This document shows, one piece after another, positions 38,419-45,924 of a DNA stretch of 64,000 nt. The stretch covers positions 62,001 to 126,000 of the forward strand of contig NZ_LMDC01000001.1 of NCBI RefSeq assembly GCF_001425705.1, written 5' to 3'. The first letter of the stretch is position 1. Each line of letters starts with the position of its first letter. The notes below the pieces were generated by a model. It searched no databases, was not told the DNA's origin, and worked only from the letters and a program-made list of their open reading frames with translations. This stretch comes from Pelomonas sp. Root1217 (lineage in GTDB: Bacteria; Pseudomonadota; Gammaproteobacteria; Burkholderiales; Burkholderiaceae_C). Position numbers and translations under genes: made by a program.

Positions 38419-39414
38419 TTAAACGAATTGGTCGTCGCCGCCGCCAACGAGCACGATCTGGCCCTCGTCGACGAGGCGGCGCACGATCTTGAGCATTTCC
38501 TTCTGCTCGGCCTCGACCTCGGACAGCCGCACCGGCCCGCGGGTCTCGAGGTCCTCGCGCAGCGTCTCTGCCGCGCGCGTGGACATGTTGCGGAAGATCT
38601 TTTCTCGCAACTCGGCACTGGAGCCCTTGAGCGCGACGATGAGGCTCTCGCTCTGCACTTCCTTGAGCATGGACTGGATGCCCTTGTCTTCGATCTTGTT
38701 CAGATCGTCGAAGGTGAACATGTTGTCCATGATCTTCTGCGCCAGGTCGGAATCGGCCTCGCGGATGTAGTCCAGCACAGAGGCCTCGACGCTGGAGCCC
38801 ATCATGTTGATGATCTCGGCGGCCGTCTTGGCGCCGCCCAGCGAGCTCTTCTTCATGCGCTCGCCGCCGGCCAGGATCTGGCTCATCACTTCGTTGAGGT
38901 CCTTCAGCGCCGTCGGCTGGATGCCGTCCAGCGTGGCGATGCGGATCAGCACCTCGTTGCGGCCGCGTTCGGTGAACATCTTCAGCACCGAGCTGGTCTG
39001 GTCGAAGTCCAGATGGGCCAGGATGGCGGCAATGATCTGCGGGTGCTCGTTGCGCAGCAGTTCGGCCACGCTGGCGGCGTCCATCCACTTCAGGCTTTCG
39101 ATGGAGGAGACGTCGCTGCCCTGCAGGATGCGGTCCAGCAGCAGGTTGGCCTTGTCCTCGCCGAGGGCCTTGCGCAGCACGGCGCGCACGTATTCGTCGG
39201 TGTCGGTGACCAGGGTGCTCTGGGTCTCGGCGACGGCGTCGAACTTGTCGAGCACGGTCTCGACCTGGGCCCGCTTGATGACCTTGAGCTTGGCGATCTG
39301 CTCACCCAGCGCCTGCACCTCCTTGGGCGACAGATGCTTGAAGACCTCGCTGGCTTCTTCTTCGCCCAGCGACATCAACAGGATTGCAGCGTTCTCTATG
39401 CCCTTGTCATCCAT
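38419..39414 (-). CDS. fliG: Flagellar motor switch protein FliG
   Basis: A 331-residue rotor protein. N-terminal FliF-binding, middle (EHPQIIAAILAHLD) and C-terminal torque domains with the charged helix IFRNMSTRAAETLREDLETRGPVR. The open frame begins at TTG 39420, but ATG 39414 (MDDKGIENAAILL) is preceded by GAGG at good spacing and fits the family start. Confidence 0.97.
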   Translation of the reverse strand: MDDKGIENAAILLMSLGEEEASEVFKHLSPKEVQALGEQIAKLKVIKRAQVETVLDKFDAVAETQSTLVTDTDEYVRAVLRKALGEDKANLLLDRILQGSDVSSIESLKWMDAASVAELLRNEHPQIIAAILAHLDFDQTSSVLKMFTERGRNEVLIRIATLDGIQPTALKDLNEVMSQILAGGERMKKSSLGGAKTAAEIINMMGSSVEASVLDYIREADSDLAQKIMDNMFTFDDLNKIEDKGIQSMLKEVQSESLIVALKGSSAELREKIFRNMSTRAAETLREDLETRGPVRLSEVEAEQKEMLKIVRRLVDEGQIVLVGGGDDQFV

Positions 39415-39416
39415 GA

Positions 39417-39590
39417 TCAAACCTCAAACACCCGACACGTAGTGCCTCCCGGGCCGAGCGCCGGGCCGCCCCCGAGCCGGCCCGCCATGGCGATGTGCTT
39501 GCGGCTGAATGCCGCGAGCATCGCCGTCCCCTCGGGGGACCGACCGGACAGACCCGCGTTCAGCGCGGTCGGGATGGGCGAGGGGTTCAT
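39417..39590 (-). CDS. Possible bridging ORF across the fliF-fliG repeat
   Basis: ATG 39590 lies 2 nt after the fliF stop, and its TGA ends 2 nt before the fliG ATG. It would give a 57-residue peptide starting MNPSPIPTALNAGLSGRSP. The same phase is open in the repeat copy before ycgR (43308-43478, where ATT replaces ATG). It may couple fliF and fliG translation; chance openness of GC-rich DNA is the alternative. Confidence 0.3.
   Translation of the reverse strand: MNPSPIPTALNAGLSGRSPEGTAMLAAFSRKHIAMAGRLGGGPALGPGGTTCRVFEV
39451..39590. repeat. Structured intergenic repeat, family 2 copy A (fliF-fliG)
   Basis: A 140 bp element with four inverted repeats: 39462-39484, 39498-39518, 39526-39540 and 39551-39570. 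Copies lie at 41798-41933 and 43340-43475 in the same orientation. Stem bases change in compensating pairs between copies. Confidence 0.88.
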
Positions 39591-39592
39591 GT

Positions 39593-41296
39593 TTATGCGG
39601 CGGTTTCGCCGGCCATCCAGTCGCGCATGATGTTGGCGACCGCGACCGGATTGTCGCGGGCCAGGGCGCGGGCACGCTCGAGTTTTTCGTTATGAATCGG
39701 CGCTTCAAGGCGCGGCATGCCGGCGCCCCCAGGCAGCAGCTCCTCGTCATCGACGACTTCATCCACAGTCTCGGCCTTGTCCTCGGACGGCTGTGGTGCG
39801 GCGGCCTTGATGGCGGGGCGGATCATGCCGAACACGGCGATCAGCGCGATGGCGACGAAGGCCAGCGGCACGATGGCGCTGCGGGCAACGTCCAGCAGCC
39901 AGGGCTGCTTCCAGATCGGCACATCGGCCGGTTCGGTCTTGTCGACGACGAAGGGGGCGCTGATGACCTTGACCGAGTCGCCCCGTTCGGCGCTGAAGCC
40001 CATGGCTTCCTTGACGAGATCGGTCAGGCGGGTGATTTCCTCGGCCGGTACGGGCTGCTGCGTCGTCTTGCCCTTGGCATCGGTCACCGAGCGGTGGTTG
40101 ACGACGATGGCCGCGTTCAGGCGCTTGACGTTGCCGACTGCGCCGCGCGTGACGCGCACCGTCTTGTCGAGCTCGTAGTTGGTGACCTGTTCGCGGCGGC
40201 TGTTGCCGCCGGCTCCCGCTCCTTGAGCGGCCTGCAGCGGGGCACTGGCGCCGTTGACGGGGGCGGTGGCCGGCACTGGCGGCTGGTTGGTGGCAGCACC
40301 GGGCACGCCGGTGGGCGTGGCATTGCTGGCGTTGTTGCTCTCGTTGCTCTGGCTGGAGCGCACCGAGGCTTGGGTGTTGGGCCCCTGGTTGGGGCGGTAT
40401 TCCTCGGCGGTCGCCTCGGTCTGGGAGAAATCCACGTCGGCGGTGACCGAGGAGCGCAGGTTGTCACGGCCGACCACCGGCTCCAGCAATTCGAAGATGC
40501 GCTTGTTGAAGCCGGCTTCGACCTGCTGCTTGTAGAGCAGTTGCTGGCTGTCCAGCCCGGTGGCGGCGTCCGCGCCGGTCTGGGAGATCAGGGCGCCGGT
40601 CTGGTCCAGCACGCTGACGGCCTTGGGATTCAACTCCGGCACGGCGCTGGAGACGAGGTGCACGATGCCGGCGATCTGGTTGCGGTCCAGCGTGCGGCCG
40701 CCGCGCAGAGTCAGAACGACGGAGGCGCTGGGCTTTTGCTGCTCGCGGAAGAAACCGTTTTGCTGCGGGATGGCCAGGTGCACGCGGGCATCGGCCACGT
40801 CCGACATGGCGGTGATGGTGCGAGTCAGCTCGCCTTCCAGGCCACGCTGGAAGTTCAGGCGTTCGTTGAACTGGGTTTGGCCGATGCTGGACTTGTCCAT
40901 CAGCTCGAAGCCGACGGCATTGCCGGTGCCGCCTGAACCCGATTTCGGCAGGCCCATCGCCGCCAGCTTCATGCGCAGCTCGTAGACCTGGCCGGCGGGC
41001 ACGAGGATGGTGCCGCCTGCCTCATGCTTGTAGGGCACCTGCAGGGCCGACAGCTGGCCGATGACGGCGCCACCGTCCTTGTCGGCCAGGCCGCTGAACA
41101 GCGGGCGGTAGTCGCCCTGGCTGGACCAGAGCGTGATGGCCAGCACGGCGCCGGCCAGCGCGGCCAGGCCGGCGCCCATGGTCAGCTTGCTGCGCAGCGG
41201 CAGGCCGTTCAAGCGCTGCACGAAGTTGGGCTGGGCGTTGATCGGGGTGATCATCACCGGGGCAGCAGCAGCAGAGGCGCTCAGGGCGTTGTCCAT
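39593..41296 (-). CDS. fliF: Flagellar MS-ring protein FliF
   Basis: A 567-residue membrane ring protein with two membrane helices (near 38-57 and 452-475), between them the YscJ-type ring-building motifs, a long Asn/Ser/Pro-rich loop (about 300-365), and a C-terminal FliG-binding tail (RDNPVAVANIMRDWM). It heads the fliFGHI run. Its usual partner fliE is divergent here. Confidence 0.97.
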   Translation of the reverse strand: MDNALSASAAAAPVMITPINAQPNFVQRLNGLPLRSKLTMGAGLAALAGAVLAITLWSSQGDYRPLFSGLADKDGGAVIGQLSALQVPYKHEAGGTILVPAGQVYELRMKLAAMGLPKSGSGGTGNAVGFELMDKSSIGQTQFNERLNFQRGLEGELTRTITAMSDVADARVHLAIPQQNGFFREQQKPSASVVLTLRGGRTLDRNQIAGIVHLVSSAVPELNPKAVSVLDQTGALISQTGADAATGLDSQQLLYKQQVEAGFNKRIFELLEPVVGRDNLRSSVTADVDFSQTEATAEEYRPNQGPNTQASVRSSQSNESNNASNATPTGVPGAATNQPPVPATAPVNGASAPLQAAQGAGAGGNSRREQVTNYELDKTVRVTRGAVGNVKRLNAAIVVNHRSVTDAKGKTTQQPVPAEEITRLTDLVKEAMGFSAERGDSVKVISAPFVVDKTEPADVPIWKQPWLLDVARSAIVPLAFVAIALIAVFGMIRPAIKAAAPQPSEDKAETVDEVVDDEELLPGGAGMPRLEAPIHNEKLERARALARDNPVAVANIMRDWMAGETAA

Positions 41297-41362
41297 CGGG
41301 TGGGCGAATACAGCGAGGGCCGGGGAATCCGGCGATGGCGCAAATTATTCGTGCCGGGCCCC

Positions 41363-41389
41363 TAAAGAAAGCGCCGAAGTGGCCGACTG
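41363..41389 (+). promoter_or_regulatory. Sigma-28-like promoter for fliE
   Basis: TAAAGAAA, 11 nt, GCCGACTG, ending 54 nt before the fliE ATG, in the fliE/fliF divergent gap. A sigma-28-type signal before an early basal-body gene is unusual, so a second promoter is likely. Confidence 0.5.
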
Positions 41390-41443
41390 AGCCCGCGCAT
41401 CTCCGCCCTTAGTGCGCGTGACTTGCTGCCAAAGTCCTGGCCC

Positions 41444-41770
41444 ATGGACATGAAGTTGCGCCCCTTCGACTTTGCACAGGCCGCCGCCCGAGCGGGCCTG
41501 GCGGTCAATGGCACGCCGCTTGCGCCCAAGCCGGCCGCCACGTCAGGCGCCAGCTTCGGCGATGCGATGACGCAGGCGCTGAAGAACGTCAGCGCCTCGC
41601 AGAACGAGGCCGCCCGCCTGCAGCGCGAGGTGCAGCTGGACAATCCGACCGTCAGCCTTGAAGAGACCATGGTCTCGATGCAGAAGGCGCAGATCGGCTT
41701 CCAGGCCACGCTGCAGGTCCGGAACCGCCTGGTCTCGGCCTACTCCGAGATCATGAACATGCAGATCTAG
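41444..41770 (+). CDS. fliE: Flagellar hook-basal body protein FliE
   Basis: A 108-residue rod adaptor joining the MS ring to the rod. C-terminal signature KAQIGFQATLQVRNRLVSAY and ending EIMNMQI. ATG 41444 is chosen over the upstream start at 41423. An in-frame ATG follows two codons later. It is the only fli gene here on the plus strand. Confidence 0.95.
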   Translation: MDMKLRPFDFAQAAARAGLAVNGTPLAPKPAATSGASFGDAMTQALKNVSASQNEAARLQREVQLDNPTVSLEETMVSMQKAQIGFQATLQVRNRLVSAYSEIMNMQI

Positions 41771-41797
41771 CGATCGCTGGTTTGTTGCGGAGCGTGC

Positions 41798-41933
41798 GGG
41801 CCGAGCGCTGGGCCGCCCCGAGCCGGCCTGCAGGCGATGTACTTGCGGCTCGACGCCGCAAGTATCGTCGTCCCCTCGGGGGACCGGTCAGGCTTGCCCG
41901 CGTGCAGCGCGGCAAGCCTGGGCGAGGGGCTTC
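41798..41933. repeat. Structured intergenic repeat, family 2 copy B (fliE-pseudopilin)
   Basis: Same element as 39451-39590, between convergent genes. Hairpins at 41842-41862 (perfect 8 bp), 41870-41884 and 41891-41920. The last has its stem extended to AGGCTTGCC paired with its complement, so it is better paired than in the other copies. Confidence 0.88.
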
Positions 41934-42457
41934 TAGCAGGCGCCTTTTCGTGCGTCTGCTCCGCAGATCGCCGGCCGGCCCAGGGGGTTCAAGTCCAGAT
42001 ACAGCTGCTGGTTGCGGTCGTTGGAGATGCCGATGCGCGTCCATTCCAGCGCCCGGCCCATGCCGGCCTGGAAAGTGACGCTCTGGCCGGACTGCAGGAG
42101 CGTGCTCTTGTGGTCGCGGTAGTTGACGGCACCGAGCTCGCAGCGCGGCGCGCCGGTGGCGCAGTCGCAGGGCGCGGTGCGGCTGGTGCCCCAGCACCAT
42201 TGCGCGCCACTGCTGAAGCTGACATAGATGTTGCGGCCCTCGTCCACGCTGAGGCCGCGGGCGCGGCGCAGATCCTGCTCCAGCATCTCGGCCACGTGGC
42301 GCAGGCGCTGGCGGGCCAGATAACTCGCGTAGCTGGGCACGGCCACCGACAGGATGATGCCCAGCACGGCCAGCACGAAGACCACCTCGAGAAGCGTGAA
42401 ACCTTGCCCCTCGGCGCGCGAGTACGCGCACCGGCCTTGCAGGCCGCGCTGAGGCAT
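41933..42457 (-). CDS. Orphan type IV-like pseudopilin (GspH/FimT domain)
   Basis: About 174 residues with a prepilin leader ending in G before FTLLEVVFVLAVLGIILSVA, the classic methylation and cleavage motif with Glu at +5. The mature globular part is Cys-rich (six Cys, including a CDC pair). It is exported and processed by the prepilin peptidase, possibly as a minor pilin. It is alone among flagellar genes and flanked by repeats on both sides. Start at ATG 42457 is preferred, but the frame is open to ATG 42583, which overlaps the ycgR stop and would put repeat-encoded residues before the leader. Confidence 0.78.
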   Translation of the reverse strand: MPQRGLQGRCAYSRAEGQGFTLLEVVFVLAVLGIILSVAVPSYASYLARQRLRHVAEMLEQDLRRARGLSVDEGRNIYVSFSSGAQWCWGTSRTAPCDCATGAPRCELGAVNYRDHKSTLLQSGQSVTFQAGMGRALEWTRIGISNDRNQQLYLDLNPLGRPAICGADARKGAC

Positions 42458-42583
42458 TTGCCGCAGCTCTTCGGCAGGCGCAGCCGTTCCACTGGAACGG
42501 CTGTGTCCGGCCTCAGCCCCCGAGGGAACGCGGGCTGGCTTGGGAGCGGCCCTGCGCTCAGCCCGTCCGCCGGCCGCGTTCAT
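42458..42583. repeat. Variant repeat between ycgR and the pseudopilin gene
   Basis: Read on the minus strand it begins with the same block as family 2 (GGGC-GAGCGC-GGGCCGCTCCC), but in the opposite orientation, then diverges. Contains a perfect 10-bp hairpin CAGCCGTTCC/ACT/GGAACGGCTG at 42481-42503. Confidence 0.6.
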
Positions 42584-43311
42584 GGATCCAGCTTCAGCAG
42601 GCGACGGCGCTTTTGCGTCTGGTCCACATAGACCTGCAGCGAGCGGCTTGCGTTGGCATCGAGGTCGACGAAGGAGCATCCCAGCTGCTGCATGCCGCTT
42701 GCATCGCCGGCGATGGGGCTGACATGGTGGGGCAGCAGGGTGACGCGCAAGGCGCTGATGCGATCCAGCTCGAGCACCAGGCCGTCGCTGATCTCGCCCA
42801 CGGGCAGGGGGCTGAAATCGGGCGGCAGCGCCAGCGCGAGACCGCCGATGCTGAGGTCCAGCACGCGCAGTGCGCGGCCGGGTTGTTCGGTGCCGGGCAG
42901 CACGATGCGCGGATAGGCGCTGCCGGCCGGTTGCACGCGGAAGGACTGACGGCGCTGGAAGCGGTACAGGCGGGCCGGCAGCGCGCTGCGCAGCACCGTG
43001 CCTTGTTCCCCGCTGACGAGGACGGGCCCCTCGAGTTCGAATTGCAGCTTGATGGCGCCGAGGTAGGCAACGGCGGTGATCTCGCCGTCGGCCACCAGGG
43101 CCTGGCTGATGCCTTCGGGATCGGTACCGATCTCCAGGCCGATGAGGTCGGCGCCGATGTCCAGCGCCACGATGCGGCTGGACAGGCTCTGGCCCTGGGG
43201 GCCACTCAGCAGCACGCCGGAATTCTCGCGCTGCAGCTGCTGCAGATACGCCGCGATCTCGGCAGAAGAGGCGACGCGCAGTTCCTCGGAGGTGGGTTCA
43301 GGAGCGGTCAT
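42580..43311 (-). CDS. ycgR: PilZ-domain flagellar brake protein, YcgR type
   Basis: A 243-residue c-di-GMP effector. N-terminal YcgR domain (about 15-110) and C-terminal PilZ with RQSFR (121-125, RxxxR) and DLSIGG (152-157, DxSxxG), both needed for c-di-GMP binding. When bound it slows the motor by contacting FliG or MotA. It could be controlled by diguanylate cyclases such as the one at the left edge. Between fliT and the pseudopilin gene. Confidence 0.92.
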   Translation of the reverse strand: MTAPEPTSEELRVASSAEIAAYLQQLQRENSGVLLSGPQGQSLSSRIVALDIGADLIGLEIGTDPEGISQALVADGEITAVAYLGAIKLQFELEGPVLVSGEQGTVLRSALPARLYRFQRRQSFRVQPAGSAYPRIVLPGTEQPGRALRVLDLSIGGLALALPPDFSPLPVGEISDGLVLELDRISALRVTLLPHHVSPIAGDASGMQQLGCSFVDLDANASRSLQVYVDQTQKRRRLLKLDP

Positions 43312-43339
43312 TGCAGGATGGTAGCCGTCTTGCCTTTTC

Positions 43340-43475
43340 GGGCCGAGCGCCGGGCCGCTCCCAAGCCGGCCCGCCTGGCGATGTGCGTGCGGCTCAATGC
43401 CGTACGCATCGCCGTCCCCCCGGGGGACCGGCTGGGCACGCCCGCGTTCAGCGCGGCGAGACCAGACGAGGGGTC
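43340..43475. repeat. Structured intergenic repeat, family 2 copy C (fliT-ycgR)
   Basis: Third copy of the element. Hairpins 43386-43406, 43414-43428 and 43439-43458. It starts right at the fliT stop on the minus strand. Confidence 0.88.
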
Positions 43476-43773
43476 AATGGACCATCCGGCTCTTGCCCTT
43501 CATCACATGATCCAGGTCTTCCAGCCAGGGTTCGGCCAGATGGCGGATCTCGGCGTCATTGAGCAGGATGCGCTGCATGATGCGGGTCTTCAACGCCGAC
43601 TCGCTCGGGGCCAGCTGGGACTGGTTGGCGGCGGACTTGAGCTGGGAGATCAGCAGCACGCAGGCGCCTTCAAGCTTGACGACTTCATCCCAGTTGCCGG
43701 TGCGGGCAGCTGACAGCATGTCGGCGCTGGCTTGTTCGATGGCCTCGTAATAATTGAGCAGTTGGGAATTCAT
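43474..43773 (-). CDS. fliT: Flagellar export chaperone FliT-like protein
   Basis: A 99-residue helical protein beginning MNSQLLNYYEAIEQASADML, downstream of fliS after a 43 bp gap. FliT in the family binds FliD and FlhC. Size, helical pattern and position support the call. Sequence conservation of FliT is low, so this is mainly context. Confidence 0.8.
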   Translation of the reverse strand: MNSQLLNYYEAIEQASADMLSAARTGNWDEVVKLEGACVLLISQLKSAANQSQLAPSESALKTRIMQRILLNDAEIRHLAEPWLEDLDHVMKGKSRMVH

Positions 43774-43816
43774 GGTTCGTACCGGAAAAGCGTAGGCAGG
43801 GCGGGGCGAAGAGGAA

Positions 43817-44254
43817 TCAGGCGGCCTTGGGCGCGCGCACAGCCGGGTTGTCGGCAATGGCGTGCCAGGCGTCACGCACCGGTTGCAGCAGGCGCTTGCA
43901 TTCCTCGATCGCGGCGGTGTCGCTGTGCAGGTTGGCGTGGGTCAGCCGCACGCACAGATAGGCATAGAGGTCACGCAGGTCGTGGGCGAGCGGGGTGGAT
44001 TCGAGGTTGAGGGCCGCCTTGAGGCCCTCGTCCAGGATGCGTACGCAGCGGCACAGTGAGTTGTTCTTGACCGGCGTGTTACCAGCCTGGATCGCGGCCA
44101 GGGCCAGATTCATACCTTCCATGACGCCGTCGAACAGCAGGGCGACAAGGCGGTGCGGGCTGGCGCTGAGGACATCGGTCTCGACGCCGACCTTGCCGTA
44201 GGCGGAGCCGGCGCGGTGAGCTCGGGAAGCAAACGGGGAGGAGGATCCGTACAT
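43817..44254 (-). CDS. fliS: Flagellin export chaperone FliS
   Basis: A 145-residue helical chaperone that keeps flagellin unfolded for export. Family features: the short N-terminal cap with Tyr (GSAYGKVGVETDVLSASPHRLVALLFDG), and a C-terminal helix (VRLTHANLHSDTAAIEECK). Preceded by a sigma-28-like promoter and followed by fliT. Confidence 0.95.
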   Translation of the reverse strand: MYGSSSPFASRAHRAGSAYGKVGVETDVLSASPHRLVALLFDGVMEGMNLALAAIQAGNTPVKNNSLCRCVRILDEGLKAALNLESTPLAHDLRDLYAYLCVRLTHANLHSDTAAIEECKRLLQPVRDAWHAIADNPAVRAPKAA

Positions 44255-44282
44255 GGGGGCTCTCTGGGCTGGATACCTACAA

Positions 44283-44309
44283 ATTTCGGCGCCCGACCGG
44301 GGAACTTGA
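44283..44309 (-). promoter_or_regulatory. Sigma-28-like promoter for fliST
   Basis: TCAAGTTC, 11 nt, GCCGAAAT on the minus strand, with the -10 29 nt before the fliS ATG. Confidence 0.7.
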
Positions 44310-44334
44310 GGCGGCCGACCCCCGCTGGCGGCGT

Positions 44335-44358
44335 GAAAAAGGCGCCCTAAGGCGCCTT
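44335..44358 (-). terminator. fliD terminator
   Basis: AAGGCGCC and its complement with a 4-nt loop. On the minus strand it is followed by TTTTTC. It separates fliD from fliS, which therefore has its own promoter. Confidence 0.82.
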
Positions 44359-44379
44359 GTTCGCAAATCTTTCACGGGC

Positions 44380-45780
44380 TCAGCTCGAAGAGTTGCTGCC
44401 GAACTGCTTGGAGACATAGGACGACAGCGCGCTGAGCTGGCTCATCTTGGTGTCCAGCGCGCTGTACTGGGCACGCAGGCGCTTTTCCGTCAGCGTCAGC
44501 GAGTCCTGCATGTGGCTGATCGTGTTGTCGTTGCTGGCGATGCGCTTTTGCAGGCTGCTCTGGCCGTTGGTGATGGCGCCGTCCGTGCCCAGGATCTGGG
44601 TGGCGAAGCTGTTCCACTGCAGCGCGAAGCCCTGGTTGCGCGGCGTGGCGGCGTCGGGCGCCGCGAACAGCTTCTTCAGGTCGGTGAGATTGGTCAGCGC
44701 CTTGTCGAGCTTGGTCGCGTTGATCGTCAGCGCGCCGTTCTGGCCCGGTTCCAGCCCGATGTCGGCCAGGCGGCCGAAGGCACCGGCGAGTGTCGTGCTG
44801 CCGCCGGTGATGCCGCGCAGCATCTGCTGCACCGAGACCGCCTTGGTGTCGCCCTGCAGCACGCCGGCGGTCTTGGTGCCGGCGTCGTACTTGGTCTGGT
44901 CGCGCATCAGGTTGAGCAGCTTGTTGTAGGAGTCTGCGAAATCCGTGATCGCCTTCTTGATGCTGGTCGTGTCGTTGCTGGTACCGACAGTGATGGTGCT
45001 GGCCGTCGTCTTGAGCAGCGTCACGCTCACGCCATCGGTGATGCCGGTCAGCGTGTTGCTTTCGGAGGTCAGGTCCAGCCCGTCCCAGTTGTACTGGGCA
45101 TTGCTGGCGGCCTGGGTCTGGGTCATGCCGGCGCCGTTGGCGGGGTCATAGGTCAGGTCGGCCAGAGCGGCATCGGGGCTCGTGATCTGGAAGGCCTGGT
45201 TCTCGCCGGTGCTCAGCGACCGGATGACCAGGCGCGTGCCGGCCGCGTCGTTAACCAGGCTGGCGTTGACACCGACATTGGCGGCGTTGATCTTGTCGCG
45301 GATGCTGGACAGCGTGTCGGTGGCGTTGACGGTGATGGCGGCGGGCGTGCCGCTGCCAGGCGTGAAGACCGGCGGGTCGCCGGCCCAGCGGCCCAGGGCG
45401 ATGGTCAGCGTGCCGTCGCCGATCGTGCTGCTGCCGTTGGTGAAGATGCGGCTGGCCACCGATTGTGCCGAGGCCAGCTGGCTGACCTTGAGCAGGTGGT
45501 TCTGGCTGCCAGCGCTGCTGGCGCTGACGGTGGCGACCGTGGGGTCGGAGACGCTGACCGTGGAGGCGTTCCACAGGTTGGCGTCGGACAGCTTCTGGGC
45601 GGCCGTCTGCATGCTGGATACGGCCGACTGCAGCTGGCCGTAGGCGGAGATCTTGGTCTGAAGCTTGGCAGAAGCCTGCTTGATGTTGTTGATCGGCTGC
45701 TGCTCGATCGACATCAGCTTGCTGACCAGGCTCTCGACATCAAGACCACTGCCGATACCGAGCGATGAGATGGTGGCCAT
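44380..45780 (-). CDS. fliD: Flagellar filament cap protein FliD
   Basis: A 466-residue cap that guides flagellin polymerisation. N-terminal D0/D1 (ISSLGIGSGLDVESLVSKL) and a C-terminal coiled coil ending SALSSYVSKQFGSN are typical. It has its own promoter and terminator, downstream of the flagellin genes on the same strand. Confidence 0.97.
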   Translation of the reverse strand: MATISSLGIGSGLDVESLVSKLMSIEQQPINNIKQASAKLQTKISAYGQLQSAVSSMQTAAQKLSDANLWNASTVSVSDPTVATVSASSAGSQNHLLKVSQLASAQSVASRIFTNGSSTIGDGTLTIALGRWAGDPPVFTPGSGTPAAITVNATDTLSSIRDKINAANVGVNASLVNDAAGTRLVIRSLSTGENQAFQITSPDAALADLTYDPANGAGMTQTQAASNAQYNWDGLDLTSESNTLTGITDGVSVTLLKTTASTITVGTSNDTTSIKKAITDFADSYNKLLNLMRDQTKYDAGTKTAGVLQGDTKAVSVQQMLRGITGGSTTLAGAFGRLADIGLEPGQNGALTINATKLDKALTNLTDLKKLFAAPDAATPRNQGFALQWNSFATQILGTDGAITNGQSSLQKRIASNDNTISHMQDSLTLTEKRLRAQYSALDTKMSQLSALSSYVSKQFGSNSSS

Positions 45781-45812
45781 AGCCCTTTCCTGTTAAGACC
45801 CGTTCCGTAGGG

Positions 45813-45839
45813 CCTTCGGCATGCCGGTGGCGAACTTTA
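45813..45839 (-). promoter_or_regulatory. Sigma-28-like promoter for fliD
   Basis: TAAAGTTC, 11 nt, GCCGAAGG on the minus strand, 33 nt before the ATG. Strong match in the -35. Confidence 0.72.
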
Positions 45840-45872
45840 GGAAAATTTTGGCCAACTCAGCGCCAAAATGAC

Positions 45873-45907
45873 AACGCCGGGACTTCCGACACGCGGATCC
45901 CGGCGTT
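45873..45907 (-). terminator. Terminator after flagellin 1
   Basis: AACGCCGGGA and its complement with a 15-nt loop. On the minus strand a T-rich stretch (GTCATTTT) follows. Confidence 0.68.
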
Positions 45908-45924
45908 TTGGTACGGCGTGCGAC

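Noticed and set aside
39451-43475. Possible CRISPR-like array because of three similar units
   Set aside because: Units are far apart, 140 bp long and separated by genes; no spacer structure.
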